A DNA stretch of 64,000 nucleotides from NCBI RefSeq assembly GCF_020381325.1, contig NZ_JAGSPI010000003.1:303203-367202 (forward strand), given 5' to 3'. Both the position numbers and the translations under genes were made by a program. The DNA is from Providencia vermicola. GTDB taxonomy: Bacteria; Pseudomonadota; Gammaproteobacteria; Enterobacterales; Enterobacteriaceae. Position 1 is the stretch's first letter; every line of letters begins with the position of its first letter. Shown piece after piece: positions 33,596-44,185 of the stretch. Under the pieces are notes generated by a model. That model saw only the letters and a program-made list of their open reading frames with translations, was not told the origin of the DNA and searched no databases.

Positions 33596-33666
33596 AGTCA
33601 GCATGCTTCCCAAAGGCCCGCATAAAGCAGGCGTTAATCAAAAATACGTTCTTCGTGAAAAATCTC

Positions 33667-33693
33667 GTTCGCGGTTGCTCAATCGCGAAACGA
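33667..33693 (-). other. Imperfect hairpin in the nuoF-nuoG gap
   Basis: The 98-bp gap between nuoF and nuoG is the longest inside the operon. It holds an imperfect inverted repeat (CGTTCGCGGTT against AATCGCGAAACG) directly after the nuoF stop. It lacks a T-run, so mRNA protection or pausing is more likely than termination. Low confidence. Confidence 0.3.
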
Positions 33694-35052
33694 TTACCAG
33701 CGCTGCTTCAGCAGGTTTGGCTGAATACCTGCAATCTGCACTAAATTGCGCAGATCTTTTTGCGAGATACCCGCTTCGAATTCATCACGGAAATATTTGA
33801 TAGCACTTTGCAGTGGTTCAACTGCACCTGGTGCGTGAGCACAGAAGGTTTTACCTGGGCCTAAGAAACGGCAAAGTTGCTCTAATGTTTCAATATCGCC
33901 TGGCTGGCCTTCGCCCTTTTCCAGTGCTTGTAAAATTTTCACACTCCACGGCAACCCATCACGACAAGGTGTACACCAACCGCAAGATTCACGCGCAAAG
34001 AAGGTTTCTAAGTTACGCACTAACGAAACCATGTTGATTTCATTATCAACTGCCATCGCCAATGCAGTCCCTAAACGGCTGCCTGCTTTAGCAATATTTT
34101 CGAAATCCATTGGTAAGTCGAGGTGATCGTTGGTCAGAAAGTCTGTCCCTGCCCCGCCCGGCTGCCATGCTTTTAATTTCAAGCCATCACGCATCCCACC
34201 CGCGTAGTCTTCAAGGACTTCACGCGCTGTGGTACCAAACGGTAATTCCCACAGACCTGGGTTTTTCACACGGCCAGAGAAGCCCATCAGTTTTGTGCCG
34301 GCATCTTTACTCTTACCTGCGCTTAAATCGATATACCACTGGTCACCGTGCTCTAAAATTGCAGGCACGTTACAGATAGTTTCGACGTTATTTACGCAAG
34401 TCGGTTTACCCCAAGCCCCTGATGTTGCAGGGAATGGTGGCTTAGAACGTGGGTTTGCACGGCGACCTTCTAAGGAGTTAATCAGCGCAGTTTCTTCACC
34501 GCAGATATAACGCCCAGCCCCCGTGTGCACAAACAGTTCGAAATCGAATCCAGAACCGAGAATATTTTTACCTAACAGACCCGCTGCTTTGGCTTCTTCG
34601 ATGGCGCGGCGCAGATTTTGTGCAGCTTCAACGTATTCACCACGCAAGAAGATATAACCACGATAGGCTTTCAGTGCATAAGCCCCTGTGATCATCCCCT
34701 CAACTAATAGGTGAGGCAGTTGTTCCATCAATAGACGGTCTTTATAAGTACCTGGTTCCATTTCATCCGCATTACATAAGAAGTAACGCAGTTTCATGTT
34801 TTCGTCTTTCGGCATCAGGCTCCATTTCAGACCTGTTGAGAAGCCCGCGCCACCACGCCCTTTCAGGCCTGCGTCTTTCACGAGATTCACAACTTCATCT
34901 GGCGCCATGCCTTTAAGCGCACGCTCAAGACCTTTGTATCCGTTTTTACTACGATACTCATCTAACCAAACAGGCTGATTGTCATCACGCAAGCGCCATG
35001 TTAGAGGATGAGTTTCGGCAGTACGGATCACTGGATTAACAGAATTTGTCAT
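33694..35052 (-). CDS. nuoF: NADH-quinone oxidoreductase subunit F (NADH- and FMN-binding)
   Basis: NuoF is the entry point of complex I: it binds NADH, FMN and the 4Fe-4S cluster N3. It has 452 residues. The glycine-rich nucleotide motif [14 protein letters not shown] is near residue 65, the FMN region [19 protein letters not shown] follows, and the N3 ligands are in [12 protein letters not shown] with a later Cys in [10 protein letters not shown]. It overlaps nuoE by four bases. Confidence 0.98.
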   Translation of the reverse strand: MTNSVNPVIRTAETHPLTWRLRDDNQPVWLDEYRSKNGYKGLERALKGMAPDEVVNLVKDAGLKGRGGAGFSTGLKWSLMPKDENMKLRYFLCNADEMEPGTYKDRLLMEQLPHLLVEGMITGAYALKAYRGYIFLRGEYVEAAQNLRRAIEEAKAAGLLGKNILGSGFDFELFVHTGAGRYICGEETALINSLEGRRANPRSKPPFPATSGAWGKPTCVNNVETICNVPAILEHGDQWYIDLSAGKSKDAGTKLMGFSGRVKNPGLWELPFGTTAREVLEDYAGGMRDGLKLKAWQPGGAGTDFLTNDHLDLPMDFENIAKAGSRLGTALAMAVDNEINMVSLVRNLETFFARESCGWCTPCRDGLPWSVKILQALEKGEGQPGDIETLEQLCRFLGPGKTFCAHAPGAVEPLQSAIKYFRDEFEAGISQKDLRNLVQIAGIQPNLLKQRW

Positions 35053-35597
35053 GGATACTGCTCCAGTAATTTTTGAATATTTTCAGGCTGTACGTAGCTG
35101 TGAGTGTCTTCATCGATCATCATCGTTGGACCTTTGTCACAGTTACCTAAGCAACAGGTTGGCAGCAACGTAAAGCGGCCATCAGCTGTTGTTTGACCTG
35201 GGCGAATATTCAGCTGTTTAATGATCTCAGCTTCTAAGCCCTGATAACCTGTAATATGGCAAACAACACTGTCGCAATAGCGAATAATGTGGCGACCTAC
35301 TGGCTGACGGAAGATTTGGCTATAGAATGTGGCCACCCCTTCAACGTCACTGGCTGGAATGCCTAAGACGTCAGCAATCGCGTGGATAGCCCCATCTTCA
35401 ACCCAACCGCGGTTTTTTTGCACAATTTTCAGTGCTTCAATTGAGGCAGCACGCGCATCTTCATAGTGGTGTTTCTCACCTTCAATCTCTTCACGCTCTT
35501 TCTCTGTTAAGACAAAGCCATGATTGACTTGCGGTTCAAACACATTCACGACATTGAGCTCGTTGTGCTTCTCATTTTCGTTATGTTCATTATGCAT
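35049..35597 (-). CDS. nuoE: NADH-quinone oxidoreductase subunit E (2Fe-2S)
   Basis: NuoE carries the 2Fe-2S cluster N1a in a thioredoxin-like fold. Its ligands are in CDSVVCH and in [11 protein letters not shown]. At 182 residues it is about 16 longer than E. coli NuoE, the excess being a Glu/Asn/His-rich N-terminal tail before [10 protein letters not shown]. An internal start is possible, but the ATG at 35597 sits 2 bp after nuoCD, which favours it. Confidence 0.96.
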   Translation of the reverse strand: MHNEHNENEKHNELNVVNVFEPQVNHGFVLTEKEREEIEGEKHHYEDARAASIEALKIVQKNRGWVEDGAIHAIADVLGIPASDVEGVATFYSQIFRQPVGRHIIRYCDSVVCHITGYQGLEAEIIKQLNIRPGQTTADGRFTLLPTCCLGNCDKGPTMMIDEDTHSYVQPENIQKLLEQYP

Positions 35598-35599
35598 GG

Positions 35600-37399
35600 T
35601 TAGCGATCCACATCCGACATTACAAAATCGATACTACCCAGATAGACAATTAAGTCCGAAACTAAACTACCTCTGATCACCGAAGGAATTTGCTGTAAGT
35701 GCTCATAACTCGGGGTACGAATACGTGTGCGGTAGCTCATGGTGCTGCCATCACTGGTCAGGTAGTAGCTGTTAATACCCTTCGTGGCTTCAACCATCTG
35801 GAATGATTCATTCGCAGGCATCACCGGGCCCCAAGACACTTGTAAGAAGTGATTGATCAGGGTTTCAATGTGCTGCAATGTACGCTCTTTTGGTGGTGGC
35901 GTCGTCAGTGGATGGTCGGCTTTGAATGGGCCTTCTGGCATATTCTTGTAGCACTGCTCAAGAATACGGATACTCTGGCGCATCTCTTCCACTTTGATCA
36001 TCACACGGTCATAACAGTCACCGTTGTGAGCGATAGGAATATCGAACTCAAAGTTTTCGTAGCCTGAATATGGACGCCATTTACGTACGTCGAAATCAAC
36101 GCCCGTTGCACGTAAACCTGCACCGGTTACACCCCAAGCTAGAGCCTCTTCTTTGTTGTACATTGCTGTACCAATTGAACGGCCTTTTAAGATGGAGTTT
36201 TTCAGCGCTGACGTAACATAGGATTCTAAACGTTTTGGCAGCCAGTCAAGTAACTCACGCAGCAGTTTTTCCCAACCGCGCGGTAAATCGTGTGCAACAC
36301 CACCGATACGGAACCAAGCTGGGTGCATGCGGAAGCCCGTAATCGCTTCAATCACGTTGTACACTTTTTGACGGTCAGTAAACGCAAAGAATACCGGTGT
36401 CATTGCACCAACGTCTTGAATATAGGTACTGATGTACAGCAAGTGGCTGTTAATACGGAATAACTCAGACAGCATGACACGAATAGTCTTCACGCGGTCA
36501 GGCACTTCGATACCAGCCAGTTTTTCAACGGCTAACACGTATGGCATTTCATTCACACAACCGCCGAGATACTCGATGCGGTCAGTGTATGGAATGTAGC
36601 TGTGCCATGACTGGCGTTCACCCATTTTCTCAGCACCACGGTGGTGGTAACCGATATCTGGCACACAGTCGATAATTTCTTCACCATCAAGTTGCAGTAC
36701 GATACGGAACGCACCGTGCGATGATGGGTGATTTGGCCCTAAGTTCAGGAACATGAAATCTTCGTTTTCGTTTCCACGCGCCATGCCCCACTCTTCTGGT
36801 TTGAAAGTCAATGCTTCCATTTCCAGATCTTGTTTCTGTTTCGTCAGAACAAAGGGGTCGAACTCAGTTGCACGCGCAGGGTAATCCTTACGCAGTGGGT
36901 GACCTTCCCAATTTGGCGACATCAGCAAGCGACGCAGATTTGGGTGACCTTGGAAGGTGATCCCAAACATATCCCACACTTCACGCTCATGCCAACTCGC
37001 ATTCGGGAACAGTGAAACCACAGAAGGCACATTTAAGTCTTTCTCATTAAGAGCGACTTTTAACATGATATCGCGGTTACGATCGATGGAGATGATGTGG
37101 TAGAAAACACTAAAGTCTGCCTCTGGCAGACCTTGACGGTGAATTCGCTGACGTTCATCTACCCCGTGTAAGTCAAATAACATGACATACGGTTTCGGTA
37201 ATTTTTTCAGGAAATCGACAACTTCCAGTAATTGTTCACGACGAACCCATATCACTGGCATACCAGTGCGGGTTGCTTGAACAGAAAAGGCATCCGGCCC
37301 AAATTGATTGCGCAGTTCCAGAAGCACAGGGTCATTTAAATGATCCTGTGTCTGCCATCCTGGCTGGGTACTACTCGCTTGCGCTATCTGATCTGTCAT
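35600..37399 (-). CDS. nuoC: NADH-quinone oxidoreductase fused subunit CD
   Basis: This fused NuoC-NuoD peripheral subunit (599 residues) is the gammaproteobacterial form. Residues 1 to about 190 are the NuoC (30 kDa) part with [17 protein letters not shown]. The remainder is the NuoD (49 kDa) part, related to hydrogenase large subunits, with [27 protein letters not shown] and the C-terminal [18 protein letters not shown]; it lines the quinone pocket. Two adjacent ATGs (37402, 37399) are possible starts. Confidence 0.97.
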   Translation of the reverse strand: MTDQIAQASSTQPGWQTQDHLNDPVLLELRNQFGPDAFSVQATRTGMPVIWVRREQLLEVVDFLKKLPKPYVMLFDLHGVDERQRIHRQGLPEADFSVFYHIISIDRNRDIMLKVALNEKDLNVPSVVSLFPNASWHEREVWDMFGITFQGHPNLRRLLMSPNWEGHPLRKDYPARATEFDPFVLTKQKQDLEMEALTFKPEEWGMARGNENEDFMFLNLGPNHPSSHGAFRIVLQLDGEEIIDCVPDIGYHHRGAEKMGERQSWHSYIPYTDRIEYLGGCVNEMPYVLAVEKLAGIEVPDRVKTIRVMLSELFRINSHLLYISTYIQDVGAMTPVFFAFTDRQKVYNVIEAITGFRMHPAWFRIGGVAHDLPRGWEKLLRELLDWLPKRLESYVTSALKNSILKGRSIGTAMYNKEEALAWGVTGAGLRATGVDFDVRKWRPYSGYENFEFDIPIAHNGDCYDRVMIKVEEMRQSIRILEQCYKNMPEGPFKADHPLTTPPPKERTLQHIETLINHFLQVSWGPVMPANESFQMVEATKGINSYYLTSDGSTMSYRTRIRTPSYEHLQQIPSVIRGSLVSDLIVYLGSIDFVMSDVDR

Positions 37400-37476
37400 C
37401 ATTCTTCACCATAACGCTTGATCAGGTTTATTATTTCGCAACAACATTGCTCTGTTACGCTGTATGGCTTTAAGCC

Positions 37477-38151
37477 TTAAATTTCGTCTGGTGTACGCAG
37501 GTTAGTCACTGCGATACGTTCACCATGCTTTCTTTCTCTTTCTGATTGCATATTGGCACGGTAAACCCCTTGGTCTCCAACGACCCAAGAGAGCGGACGA
37601 CGCTCTTTACCGATAGATTCTTGCAACAGAAGTAGAGCCTGCATATAGGCTTCTGGGCGTGGTGGACAACCTGGGATATACACATCCACAGGGATAAATT
37701 TATCGACGCCTTGTACCACAGAATAAATGTCATACATGCCACCAGAGTTGGCACATGAACCCATGGAAATAACCCATTTTGGTTCGAGCATTTGGTCATA
37801 CAGACGTTGAATAACAGGCGCCATTTTTGTGAAACAGGTTCCTGCAACAACCATGAAGTCGGCTTGACGAGGTGAAGCACGAAGTACTTCCGCACCAAAA
37901 CGGGCTACGTCATGAACAGCCGTGAACGAAGTCACCATTTCTACATAGCAACATGAAAGACCAAAGTTATATGGCCATAGAGAGTTTTTGCGCCCCCAGT
38001 TAACCACATCGTGAAGTGCATGAGATAGTTTCCCCATGTACACACTGTTTTCAACTTGCTGCTCCAGAGGATCTGTTACGATTTCCTGGGTTTGCAGTGG
38101 GTAACGGTCGTTCTCACCGTTCGGATCTATGCGGGTGAGCGTATAATCCAT
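37477..38151 (-). CDS. nuoB: NADH-quinone oxidoreductase subunit B (cluster N2)
   Basis: NuoB (224 residues, E. coli 220) carries the terminal 4Fe-4S cluster N2 that reduces quinone. The tandem cysteines are in LSCCYVEM, with the other ligands in VAGTCFTKM and in [11 protein letters not shown]. It lies 18 bp after nuoA. Confidence 0.98.
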   Translation of the reverse strand: MDYTLTRIDPNGENDRYPLQTQEIVTDPLEQQVENSVYMGKLSHALHDVVNWGRKNSLWPYNFGLSCCYVEMVTSFTAVHDVARFGAEVLRASPRQADFMVVAGTCFTKMAPVIQRLYDQMLEPKWVISMGSCANSGGMYDIYSVVQGVDKFIPVDVYIPGCPPRPEAYMQALLLLQESIGKERRPLSWVVGDQGVYRANMQSERERKHGERIAVTNLRTPDEI

Positions 38152-38169
38152 TGTATAATGCCTCGCTTT

Positions 38170-38613
38170 TTACTGCGGATGACGATTGCTGATTTTAATA
38201 ACTTCACTAGGATGCTTCACTTTTCCGCGGGAACGGACTGGAGTCCAATCCAATGCTCCTACGCGAACTAGATAAAACAATCCCGCCAACAATACCAAAA
38301 TAAAGATCGCGGCTTCGATGAAACCAACCCAACCAGCTTCGCGGATGGCAACTGACCATGCAAATAAGAACATGGCTTCAACATCGAAGATAACGAAGAA
38401 CATGGCGACTAAGTAGAACTTAGCAGACATACGAAGACGTGCACTACCGACCGAATCAAGACCTGACTCGTAAGGAACATGTTTTGTTCTGGCTTTGGCG
38501 CGGCTACCCAAGAAGTGACCTGCGACCAACATGAAAGCACAAAGACCGATAGTGCCGATAAGGAATATCGCAAACGCCCAGTTATGGGCTAACGCTAGGA
38601 TTGATGTAGACAT
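38170..38613 (-). CDS. nuoA: NADH-quinone oxidoreductase subunit A
   Basis: NuoA is a 147-residue three-helix membrane subunit next to the quinone cavity and is the first gene of the operon. The long loop contains [18 protein letters not shown], a conserved signature whose cysteine is replaced by Leu-Asp, as in many enterobacteria. The transcript runs from here to the terminator at 23588. Confidence 0.97.
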   Translation of the reverse strand: MSTSILALAHNWAFAIFLIGTIGLCAFMLVAGHFLGSRAKARTKHVPYESGLDSVGSARLRMSAKFYLVAMFFVIFDVEAMFLFAWSVAIREAGWVGFIEAAIFILVLLAGLFYLVRVGALDWTPVRSRGKVKHPSEVIKISNRHPQ

Positions 38614-39615
38614 ACTCGTTGCTTACTCATTACTTATGGTGCGTAAACTGCTCTTTTTTACAACACGGCAGTATTGCACCACAATTGCCCAGTTAATCGA
38701 GAAGAAAGACCAAAAATCATCACCAAACATAAATCAGTCTGATGACTGCGTTTGGTTTGTCCTCTCTCATTACAATTTACTTTACCCAAATTAGGTAAAA
38801 TAACCCGTATTTGTTACAAAAACTTCACATAGAAAAAACATTAAAACAACAAAAAGTACTCATGATCTGCTAAAACGTGTCAGTGTAATGAAACACAAGT
38901 AAACACTCAAACTAGTTTAACTGATTATTCGTTTTTACTACACCATTATCGCAGGAAAAACCTGTCTTAACAGATGAAAAATTGCGCTTTTTATTTGATC
39001 TAACGCACAGATTTATTGAAAAAGTACTCAATTTGTTTACATGCCGTTCAATTTTACTTTAAGAACATGTAACGCTTTTTTACTCAACAATTTCACTAAC
39101 CTGCTGACAATCCAGTGCTATTTTATCAATTCAGCAAAAAAAGATTGTTAATAACGTAACAAATTGTTAACCAAAAAATGAAATTCAGGTTCTGCCAACT
39201 ACATCACAATTATTTCATGGTCTTCAACATTTAACCATACTTATTAAGTGGTTAATTGCAGGTTTTGTGTACTGAAATCGATAAAAAAATGATAAATTTG
39301 AACTTGATAACGATTTTTCAAAACCGTCGCTCAATATTTATACCTTGTTTTAAAATGATTTCTTATACTCTCTCCCCAATATTGAAAATTTAACACATCA
39401 GTATGAAATAATCGTTTCAGTTACGAAGCATCTTACTCTGTAGATAGATGCATCCAAAAAAGAATGGTATTTCCCCTAGATTACTAGGGTTATACTTCCT
39501 CCCAGTGAATATCACTTTAGTCGATATATTTATCTGAATTGAGCTGTTCATTGCATTTGCATAAAATAATTAGCTTGCAAATATTTTACCTACACTTTTT
39601 ATGCAAATTTTTGAT
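38614..39615. other. Long nuo upstream region
   Basis: About 1 kb separates nuoA from lrhA. It is AT-rich, has no credible reading frame, and presumably carries the multiple nuo promoters. In E. coli the same gap is also long and binds ArcA, FNR, NarL and others. Apart from the ArcA-like repeats at 39147-39172, nothing specific was recognised. Confidence 0.5.
39147..39172 (+). promoter_or_regulatory. Possible ArcA-P site
   Basis: GTTAATAAC, GTAACAAATT and GTTAACC occur as three direct repeats spaced 9-10 bp apart, the spacing expected for ArcA-P binding. Repression of nuo by ArcA is established in E. coli. AT-rich DNA gives such matches by chance, so confidence is low. Confidence 0.25.
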
Positions 39616-39620
39616 ATAAA

Positions 39621-39657
39621 AAAACGGCAATCCTAAAAAAATAGGAATTACCGTTTT
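39621..39657 (-). terminator. Terminator of lrhA
   Basis: AAAACGGCAATCCTA (39621-39635) pairs with TAGGAATTACCGTTTT (39642-39657) around a short A-rich loop with one mismatch. On the minus strand a run of T follows. It lies about 55 bp after the lrhA stop. Confidence 0.8.
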
Positions 39658-39709
39658 GTTCGTTGTATATTCGCGGATATTAACGGTCAGTTAATATCAC
39701 CTGAAACGA

Positions 39710-40633
39710 TTAATTATTCATTTCGCTCCCATCAGCAAGTTCACTTGCCGATGCAGCAACATAAGGAATTTTTTTGTTTTCAATGGCGCTAAAGACGGTC
39801 AAAACAAAATCTTTCTGCTCATCTGCATTCTTATATAGCCAATATTGAATATCAGGCAAACGCGGCAAACCATCTGTTTCATTTAAAATACGTAAATCCG
39901 CATTTTGCATTTCCATTGGGCGTGCAGTCACCCCGACTTCCGCTGTTACTGCAGCACGTACTGCAGGTAAAGACGCGGCTTCATAGGCGATATGCCATGG
40001 TAATCCTGCATCATCCAATGCTTGCGTGCAAAGTTTGCGGTATGGGTTGGTTTCATCCATTACAACTAATGGGATCGGCTCGTTATGACGTAATTGGAAA
40101 TCAGGCGAACTATGCCATAGCACTGGCACGGTTCTCAATGCCGTTTTTGGGTGATGGCTAATACGCGCTGTTGTTAATGCTAAATCGATTTCATGGTTAT
40201 CCAGCATTGATTCAATAAATTGAGCACGCTTAATGCGAACTTCAACCGCAATGCGTGGGTACACAGAAGCGATACGATTTAGCAAAAATGGCAATAGGAT
40301 ATCAACAGTGTCATCAGATGCACCGATACGTAATTCGCCTTCAGCATCGTTATAGGTTAATGATGCCGTTGCATCATCATTAGCACGCAAGATTTGTCGT
40401 GCATAACCCAGTAATTGTAAACCATGCGCTGTGAGGAGTTTATTACGCCCATGACGAGCGAAAAGCTCACGGCCAACAAGTTGCTCTAAACGCTGCATCT
40501 GCTGGCTTACCGCAGATTGCGTTCTACACACTGCTGCAGCTGCAGCTGCAAATGTATTTAGATCAGCGACTGCAACGAACGTACGCAGCAAGTCCAGATC
40601 TAAGTTCATGATGGGACGATTGGAATTTATCAT
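39710..40633 (-). CDS. lrhA: LysR-type regulator LrhA
   Basis: LrhA (HexA/PecT group) represses flagellar, fimbrial and exo-enzyme genes in enterobacteria. The 307-residue protein starts MINSNRPIMNLDLDLLRTF, and its N-terminal helix-turn-helix region (NTFAAAAAAVCRTQSAVSQQ) is nearly identical to E. coli LrhA. The effector domain is more diverged. The position between nuo and alaA is conserved, which secures orthology. Its own long upstream region suggests an extended 5' leader. Confidence 0.95.
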   Translation of the reverse strand: MINSNRPIMNLDLDLLRTFVAVADLNTFAAAAAAVCRTQSAVSQQMQRLEQLVGRELFARHGRNKLLTAHGLQLLGYARQILRANDDATASLTYNDAEGELRIGASDDTVDILLPFLLNRIASVYPRIAVEVRIKRAQFIESMLDNHEIDLALTTARISHHPKTALRTVPVLWHSSPDFQLRHNEPIPLVVMDETNPYRKLCTQALDDAGLPWHIAYEAASLPAVRAAVTAEVGVTARPMEMQNADLRILNETDGLPRLPDIQYWLYKNADEQKDFVLTVFSAIENKKIPYVAASASELADGSEMNN

Positions 40634-41433
40634 CGTTCATTCTCTTATATAATATTTATGTTACCTGGTGTTCTGCTCTCCTCCATGAGAATCAGCGATA
40701 TAATTTATATACTACTCATCTAGTGCATCTCTAATCCTTAGATCTGCAATGACTACTCATTATTTTATCTAGTTATAACCAACCCGTTATTAACGAATAA
40801 CATCAATGCTGGTATAAACAGGGTACTGCCAATCAATCAAAAATAGTGTTAACAAAAAGTGTATTCTCTTACAGAATCTGATTAAAGAAACGCTTTATAA
40901 AGTACCGCTAAATAGTAACATATTTAATGTAATCGCAATTATTTTAATGTAAGCACATTATAAAATTCATTTCACTATTTTTTTATACCTTTAAATTTCA
41001 ACGGGTTATGCGTTTTAAGTGTATGTTTAGTTAAAAAATATTGAGCAAAACAATCAATATTACTAACAAAAACGGTCAAAAAAATATAAAAAAAGGGCAA
41101 TATGCAGTGAAATTTATGACTAAACTAACGAATCTAGGCTTAATATTACATTTTGATACAATTTTTTAGTTCAACTGTTATTTTTCCTTTTTTTTTATAT
41201 TTACACACCAAAAGACACGATATTATCGAGATATAAACCCAACATAAGTGTGTTTATTGAAATATTAAACCAACATAAAAAAGATAATAAGATGTCAAAC
41301 ATCACATTTATACTTTAACCAACCTTTTACACCAAAAATAACCTTGCATCTTCAAAAGCTTCTGAGGGAGGAGTACAGTAAGACAATAAAGCCGGCCCTA
41401 GCAATGCAATCCCGTTAAGGTAATGAGAGAACA
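40634..41433. other. Long lrhA-alaA divergent region
   Basis: This 800-bp AT-rich spacer lies between divergent lrhA and alaA. I see no open frame with a ribosome-binding site. The last 90 bases before alaA are less AT-rich (GAGGGAGGAG at about 41363, then GCCGGCCC) and may form a structured alaA leader, but I could not match them to a known RNA family. Confidence 0.45.
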
Positions 41434-42648
41434 ATGAATAATCTAACTAAATCCAGCAAGCTCGATAATGTCTGCTATGACATCCGTGGGCCCGTATTAA
41501 AAGAAGCAAAACGCTTAGAAGAGGAAGGCAATAAAGTCCTCAAGCTGAACATTGGTAACCCGGCACCGTTTGGCTTTGAAGCACCTGATGAAATTCTTGT
41601 GGATGTTTTACGCAATTTACCAAGTTCCCAAGGCTATTGTGACTCCAAAGGGCTCTATTCTGCTCGTAAAGCCATCGTCCAACATTACCAAGCTCGTGGC
41701 ATTCACGAAATGACAGTAGAAGATGTCTACATCGGTAACGGTGTGTCTGAACTTATTGTCCAAGCGATGCAAGCACTGCTTAATAATGGCGATGAAATGT
41801 TAGTCCCAGCCCCTGACTACCCACTTTGGACAGCAGCGGTTTCGCTTTCTGGCGGGAAAGCGGTTCATTATATGTGTGATGAGCAACAAGGCTGGATGCC
41901 AGATATTGAGGACATTCGTAACAAAATCACCCCCAGAACGCGCGGTATTGTGGTCATTAATCCCAATAACCCAACAGGTGCTGTATATAGCAAAGATTTG
42001 CTATTAGAGATTGTTGAACTGGCTCGTCAACACAATCTAATTATCTATGCTGATGAAATTTATGATAAAATTCTTTATGATGATGCAGTTCATCACTCTA
42101 TTGCGGCATTAGCACCTGACTTATTAACGATTACATTCAATGGGCTATCAAAAACCTATCGTGTTGCAGGCTTCCGACAAGGTTGGATGGTATTAAATGG
42201 TCCGAAAAAACATGCAAAAAGCTATATTGAAGGCTTAGAAATGCTAGCCTCAATGCGTTTATGTGCCAATGTGCCAATGCAACATGCCATTCAAACAGCA
42301 CTGGGGGGTTACCAAAGTATTAGTGAATTTATTCAACCTGGTGGGCGTTTATATGAGCAGCGTAACCGTGCGTGGGAACTCATTAACCAAATTCCAGGTG
42401 TGTCTTGTGTGAAGCCACAAGGCGCACTGTATATGTTCCCAAAAATTGATATTAAGCGTTTTAATATCCATGATGACCAAAAAATGATCCTTGACTTGCT
42501 GTTGCAAGAAAAAGTGTTATTAGTCCAAGGCACCGCATTTAACTGGCCAGAACCCGATCATTTTAGGATCGTGACCTTACCTTATGCTGACGATCTTGAA
42601 ATGGCTATTAATAAATTTGGCCGCTTCCTTGAAGGCTATCGTCAATAA
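41434..42648 (+). CDS. alaA: Glutamate-pyruvate aminotransferase AlaA
   Basis: AlaA (formerly YfbQ) makes alanine from pyruvate and glutamate. It is a PLP fold-type I aminotransferase of 404 residues. The PLP lysine is Lys240 in NGLSKTYRVAGFRQG, with the NPNNPTGAVYS and YADEIYDKI motifs upstream. It is near identical to E. coli AlaA over most of its length and sits beside lrhA as there. Confidence 0.97.
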   Translation: MNNLTKSSKLDNVCYDIRGPVLKEAKRLEEEGNKVLKLNIGNPAPFGFEAPDEILVDVLRNLPSSQGYCDSKGLYSARKAIVQHYQARGIHEMTVEDVYIGNGVSELIVQAMQALLNNGDEMLVPAPDYPLWTAAVSLSGGKAVHYMCDEQQGWMPDIEDIRNKITPRTRGIVVINPNNPTGAVYSKDLLLEIVELARQHNLIIYADEIYDKILYDDAVHHSIAALAPDLLTITFNGLSKTYRVAGFRQGWMVLNGPKKHAKSYIEGLEMLASMRLCANVPMQHAIQTALGGYQSISEFIQPGGRLYEQRNRAWELINQIPGVSCVKPQGALYMFPKIDIKRFNIHDDQKMILDLLLQEKVLLVQGTAFNWPEPDHFRIVTLPYADDLEMAINKFGRFLEGYRQ

Positions 42649-42673
42649 CATCTTATTTAGATTATCCATTATT

Positions 42674-42708
42674 AATAAAGCCTCCTAATTCGGAGGCTTT
42701 ATTAATTC
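42674..42708 (+). terminator. Terminator of alaA
   Basis: AATAAAGCCTCC (42674-42685) and GGAGGCTTTATT (42692-42703) form a perfect 12-bp stem with a six-base loop. It lies 26 bp after the alaA stop. Confidence 0.88.
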
Positions 42709-42748
42709 AAAGTGTAATTATCATTAAATGAGTGTATTATTTTGATTA

Positions 42749-42817
42749 TCAAATAATGGAAATAATATATATCGCAACCAGGAAAAAACCTAAAAGTATG
42801 AAAGGAAAGTATTTCAT
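42749..42817 (-). CDS. Probable 22-residue single-span membrane protein
   Basis: An ATG at 42817 opens a 22-codon frame reading MKYFPFILLGFFLVAIYIIS then II, stop TGA at 42751-42749. AAGGA lies five bases before the ATG, an excellent ribosome-binding site. The product would be one hydrophobic helix preceded by a lysine, the pattern of enterobacterial small membrane proteins such as YpdK. It lies between the alaA terminator and the gene ending at 42909, in the same direction as that gene. The function is unknown. The case rests on the ribosome-binding site plus hydrophobicity; chance cannot be excluded in AT-rich DNA. Confidence 0.45.
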   Translation of the reverse strand: MKYFPFILLGFFLVAIYIISII

Positions 42818-42908
42818 AATATTCCTTGAAGATTTACTTAGTGATTCTTCATTATAAATATTAATACAGCCAAATCAAATCAAATTAAATTAAATACAAC
42901 TAAATAGT

Positions 42909-43337
42909 TTATCTAAGATATCTCTCAGATTGACCATCAAACATAGAATGACGTTTTACACGTCTTAATTTTTCAGAGCAACTTCCTGATTCAGAAAAAG
43001 AAACGTACGCCGTTTTAGTATCACCATTAACGCCTACAACTGCAACGCCTTTATCCGAAGCAGTAATGGAACAAGAGAAATAGCCATCAGTCTCATAAAC
43101 CTCATCATCAATAGTGATTACAATTACCTTCCACCTATTTTTAAATGGAAACAAGTTGGTTTGATAATGAAATTGAAAAACATTTTCTTCTTTTTCACCA
43201 TGATTTATATTATTAACAACTCCCTCCGTTTTTTCTATATTATCTGCACTGTGCATAACTATAATCGACTTGATTTTATCACCCCAATAGTTCTCTATAG
43301 AAACAAAACCTTTTTGTCCGAGTTCATTATTAGCCAT
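42909..43337 (-). CDS. Hypothetical protein, possible PUD1/2 (daf-2-upregulated, aegerolysin-like) domain
   Basis: This 142-residue protein is not firmly recognised. ATG 43337 (MANNELGQKGFVSIENYWG) was chosen because AAAGGGG lies a few bases before it; an upstream start at 43370 lacks one. There is no signal peptide or membrane segment. The sequence looks all-beta, with a central HYQTNLFPFKNRWKVIVITID and a C-terminal FSESGSC. This order (early W, H-rich strand, FxxRWxV, final SxSC) recalls bacterial proteins labelled up-regulated in daf-2, whose worm members have an aegerolysin-like fold. That link is from memory and tentative. The gene is absent from the corresponding E. coli interval. Confidence 0.7.
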   Translation of the reverse strand: MANNELGQKGFVSIENYWGDKIKSIIVMHSADNIEKTEGVVNNINHGEKEENVFQFHYQTNLFPFKNRWKVIVITIDDEVYETDGYFSCSITASDKGVAVVGVNGDTKTAYVSFSESGSCSEKLRRVKRHSMFDGQSERYLR

Positions 43338-43537
43338 ATTAACCCCTTTATTATCTAATATCACCTTCACAAAATCAGATAATAAGTCATCGATTTTTTA
43401 ATTAAATATTATTTTTTAATAGAGCTCATTGTCTTTATTTAGGTTTACTTTGAATAATAACTTGGCATAAATACATATCCCTCCGAGTCTATACGCGTTA
43501 TAATTTAGCCATTATATAACACTGTTTATGAGGACTT

Positions 43538-44119
43538 ATGAGCTACTTTTTTGCACACCTTGCTAGAATGAAACTAATTCACCGCTGGCCACTCATGCGT
43601 AATGTCCGAACAGAAAATGTCTCCGAACACAGCTTACAAGTTGCGATGGTTGCTCATGCACTTGCCATCATTAAGAATAAAAAATTTGGGGGTAATGTTG
43701 ATGCATCTCGCATTGCCTTGCTTGCTATGTACCACGATGCCAGTGAAGTTATTACTGGGGATTTGCCTACGCCTATCAAATATCATAATCAACAAATTGC
43801 CCATGAATACAAAAAAATAGAGAAATTTGCCCAACAAAAGCTGTTGGATATGCTACCTGATGAACTTCAAGATGAATTCAGGGAGTTAATTATTGAAGAC
43901 TTACAATCTGAAGAAGAACATTTTATTGTTAAGCAAGCCGATTCTTTGTGTGCTTACTTAAAATGCTTAGAGGAGCTGTCTGCTGGAAATAGCGAATTTA
44001 AATTGGCCAAAAAGCGCCTTGAAAAAATGCTGGCAGAAAGAAAAAGCCCTGAAATGGATTATTTTATGGAAAAATTTGTTCCAGGTTTTACGCTTTCGTT
44101 AGATGAAATTAGCAATTAA
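43538..44119 (+). CDS. yfbR: 5'-Deoxynucleotidase YfbR
   Basis: YfbR dephosphorylates deoxyribonucleoside 5'-monophosphates and takes part in dCTP-derived thymidylate supply. It is a 193-residue HD-domain enzyme. The metal ligands are His31 (VSEHSLQVA), His66-Asp67 (AMYHDASE) and the distal Asp near residue 135 ([10 protein letters not shown]), each two lower than the E. coli numbers because the N-terminus is shorter. A GAGGA site precedes the ATG. It is convergent with the gene at 44186. Confidence 0.96.
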   Translation: MSYFFAHLARMKLIHRWPLMRNVRTENVSEHSLQVAMVAHALAIIKNKKFGGNVDASRIALLAMYHDASEVITGDLPTPIKYHNQQIAHEYKKIEKFAQQKLLDMLPDELQDEFRELIIEDLQSEEEHFIVKQADSLCAYLKCLEELSAGNSEFKLAKKRLEKMLAERKSPEMDYFMEKFVPGFTLSLDEISN

Positions 44120-44136
44120 CTTCTTCGAATTATACA

Positions 44137-44170
44137 TAATAAAGGCCCATAAAATGGGTCTTTATTTATA
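44137..44170 (+). terminator. Terminator of yfbR, bidirectional
   Basis: TAATAAAGGCCCAT and ATGGGTCTTTATTTA form a long stem with one G-T pair around a three- to four-base loop. A and T flanks on both sides allow termination in both directions, suiting the convergent genes. Confidence 0.8.
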
Positions 44171-44185
44171 CACTGTAAATTAGTT

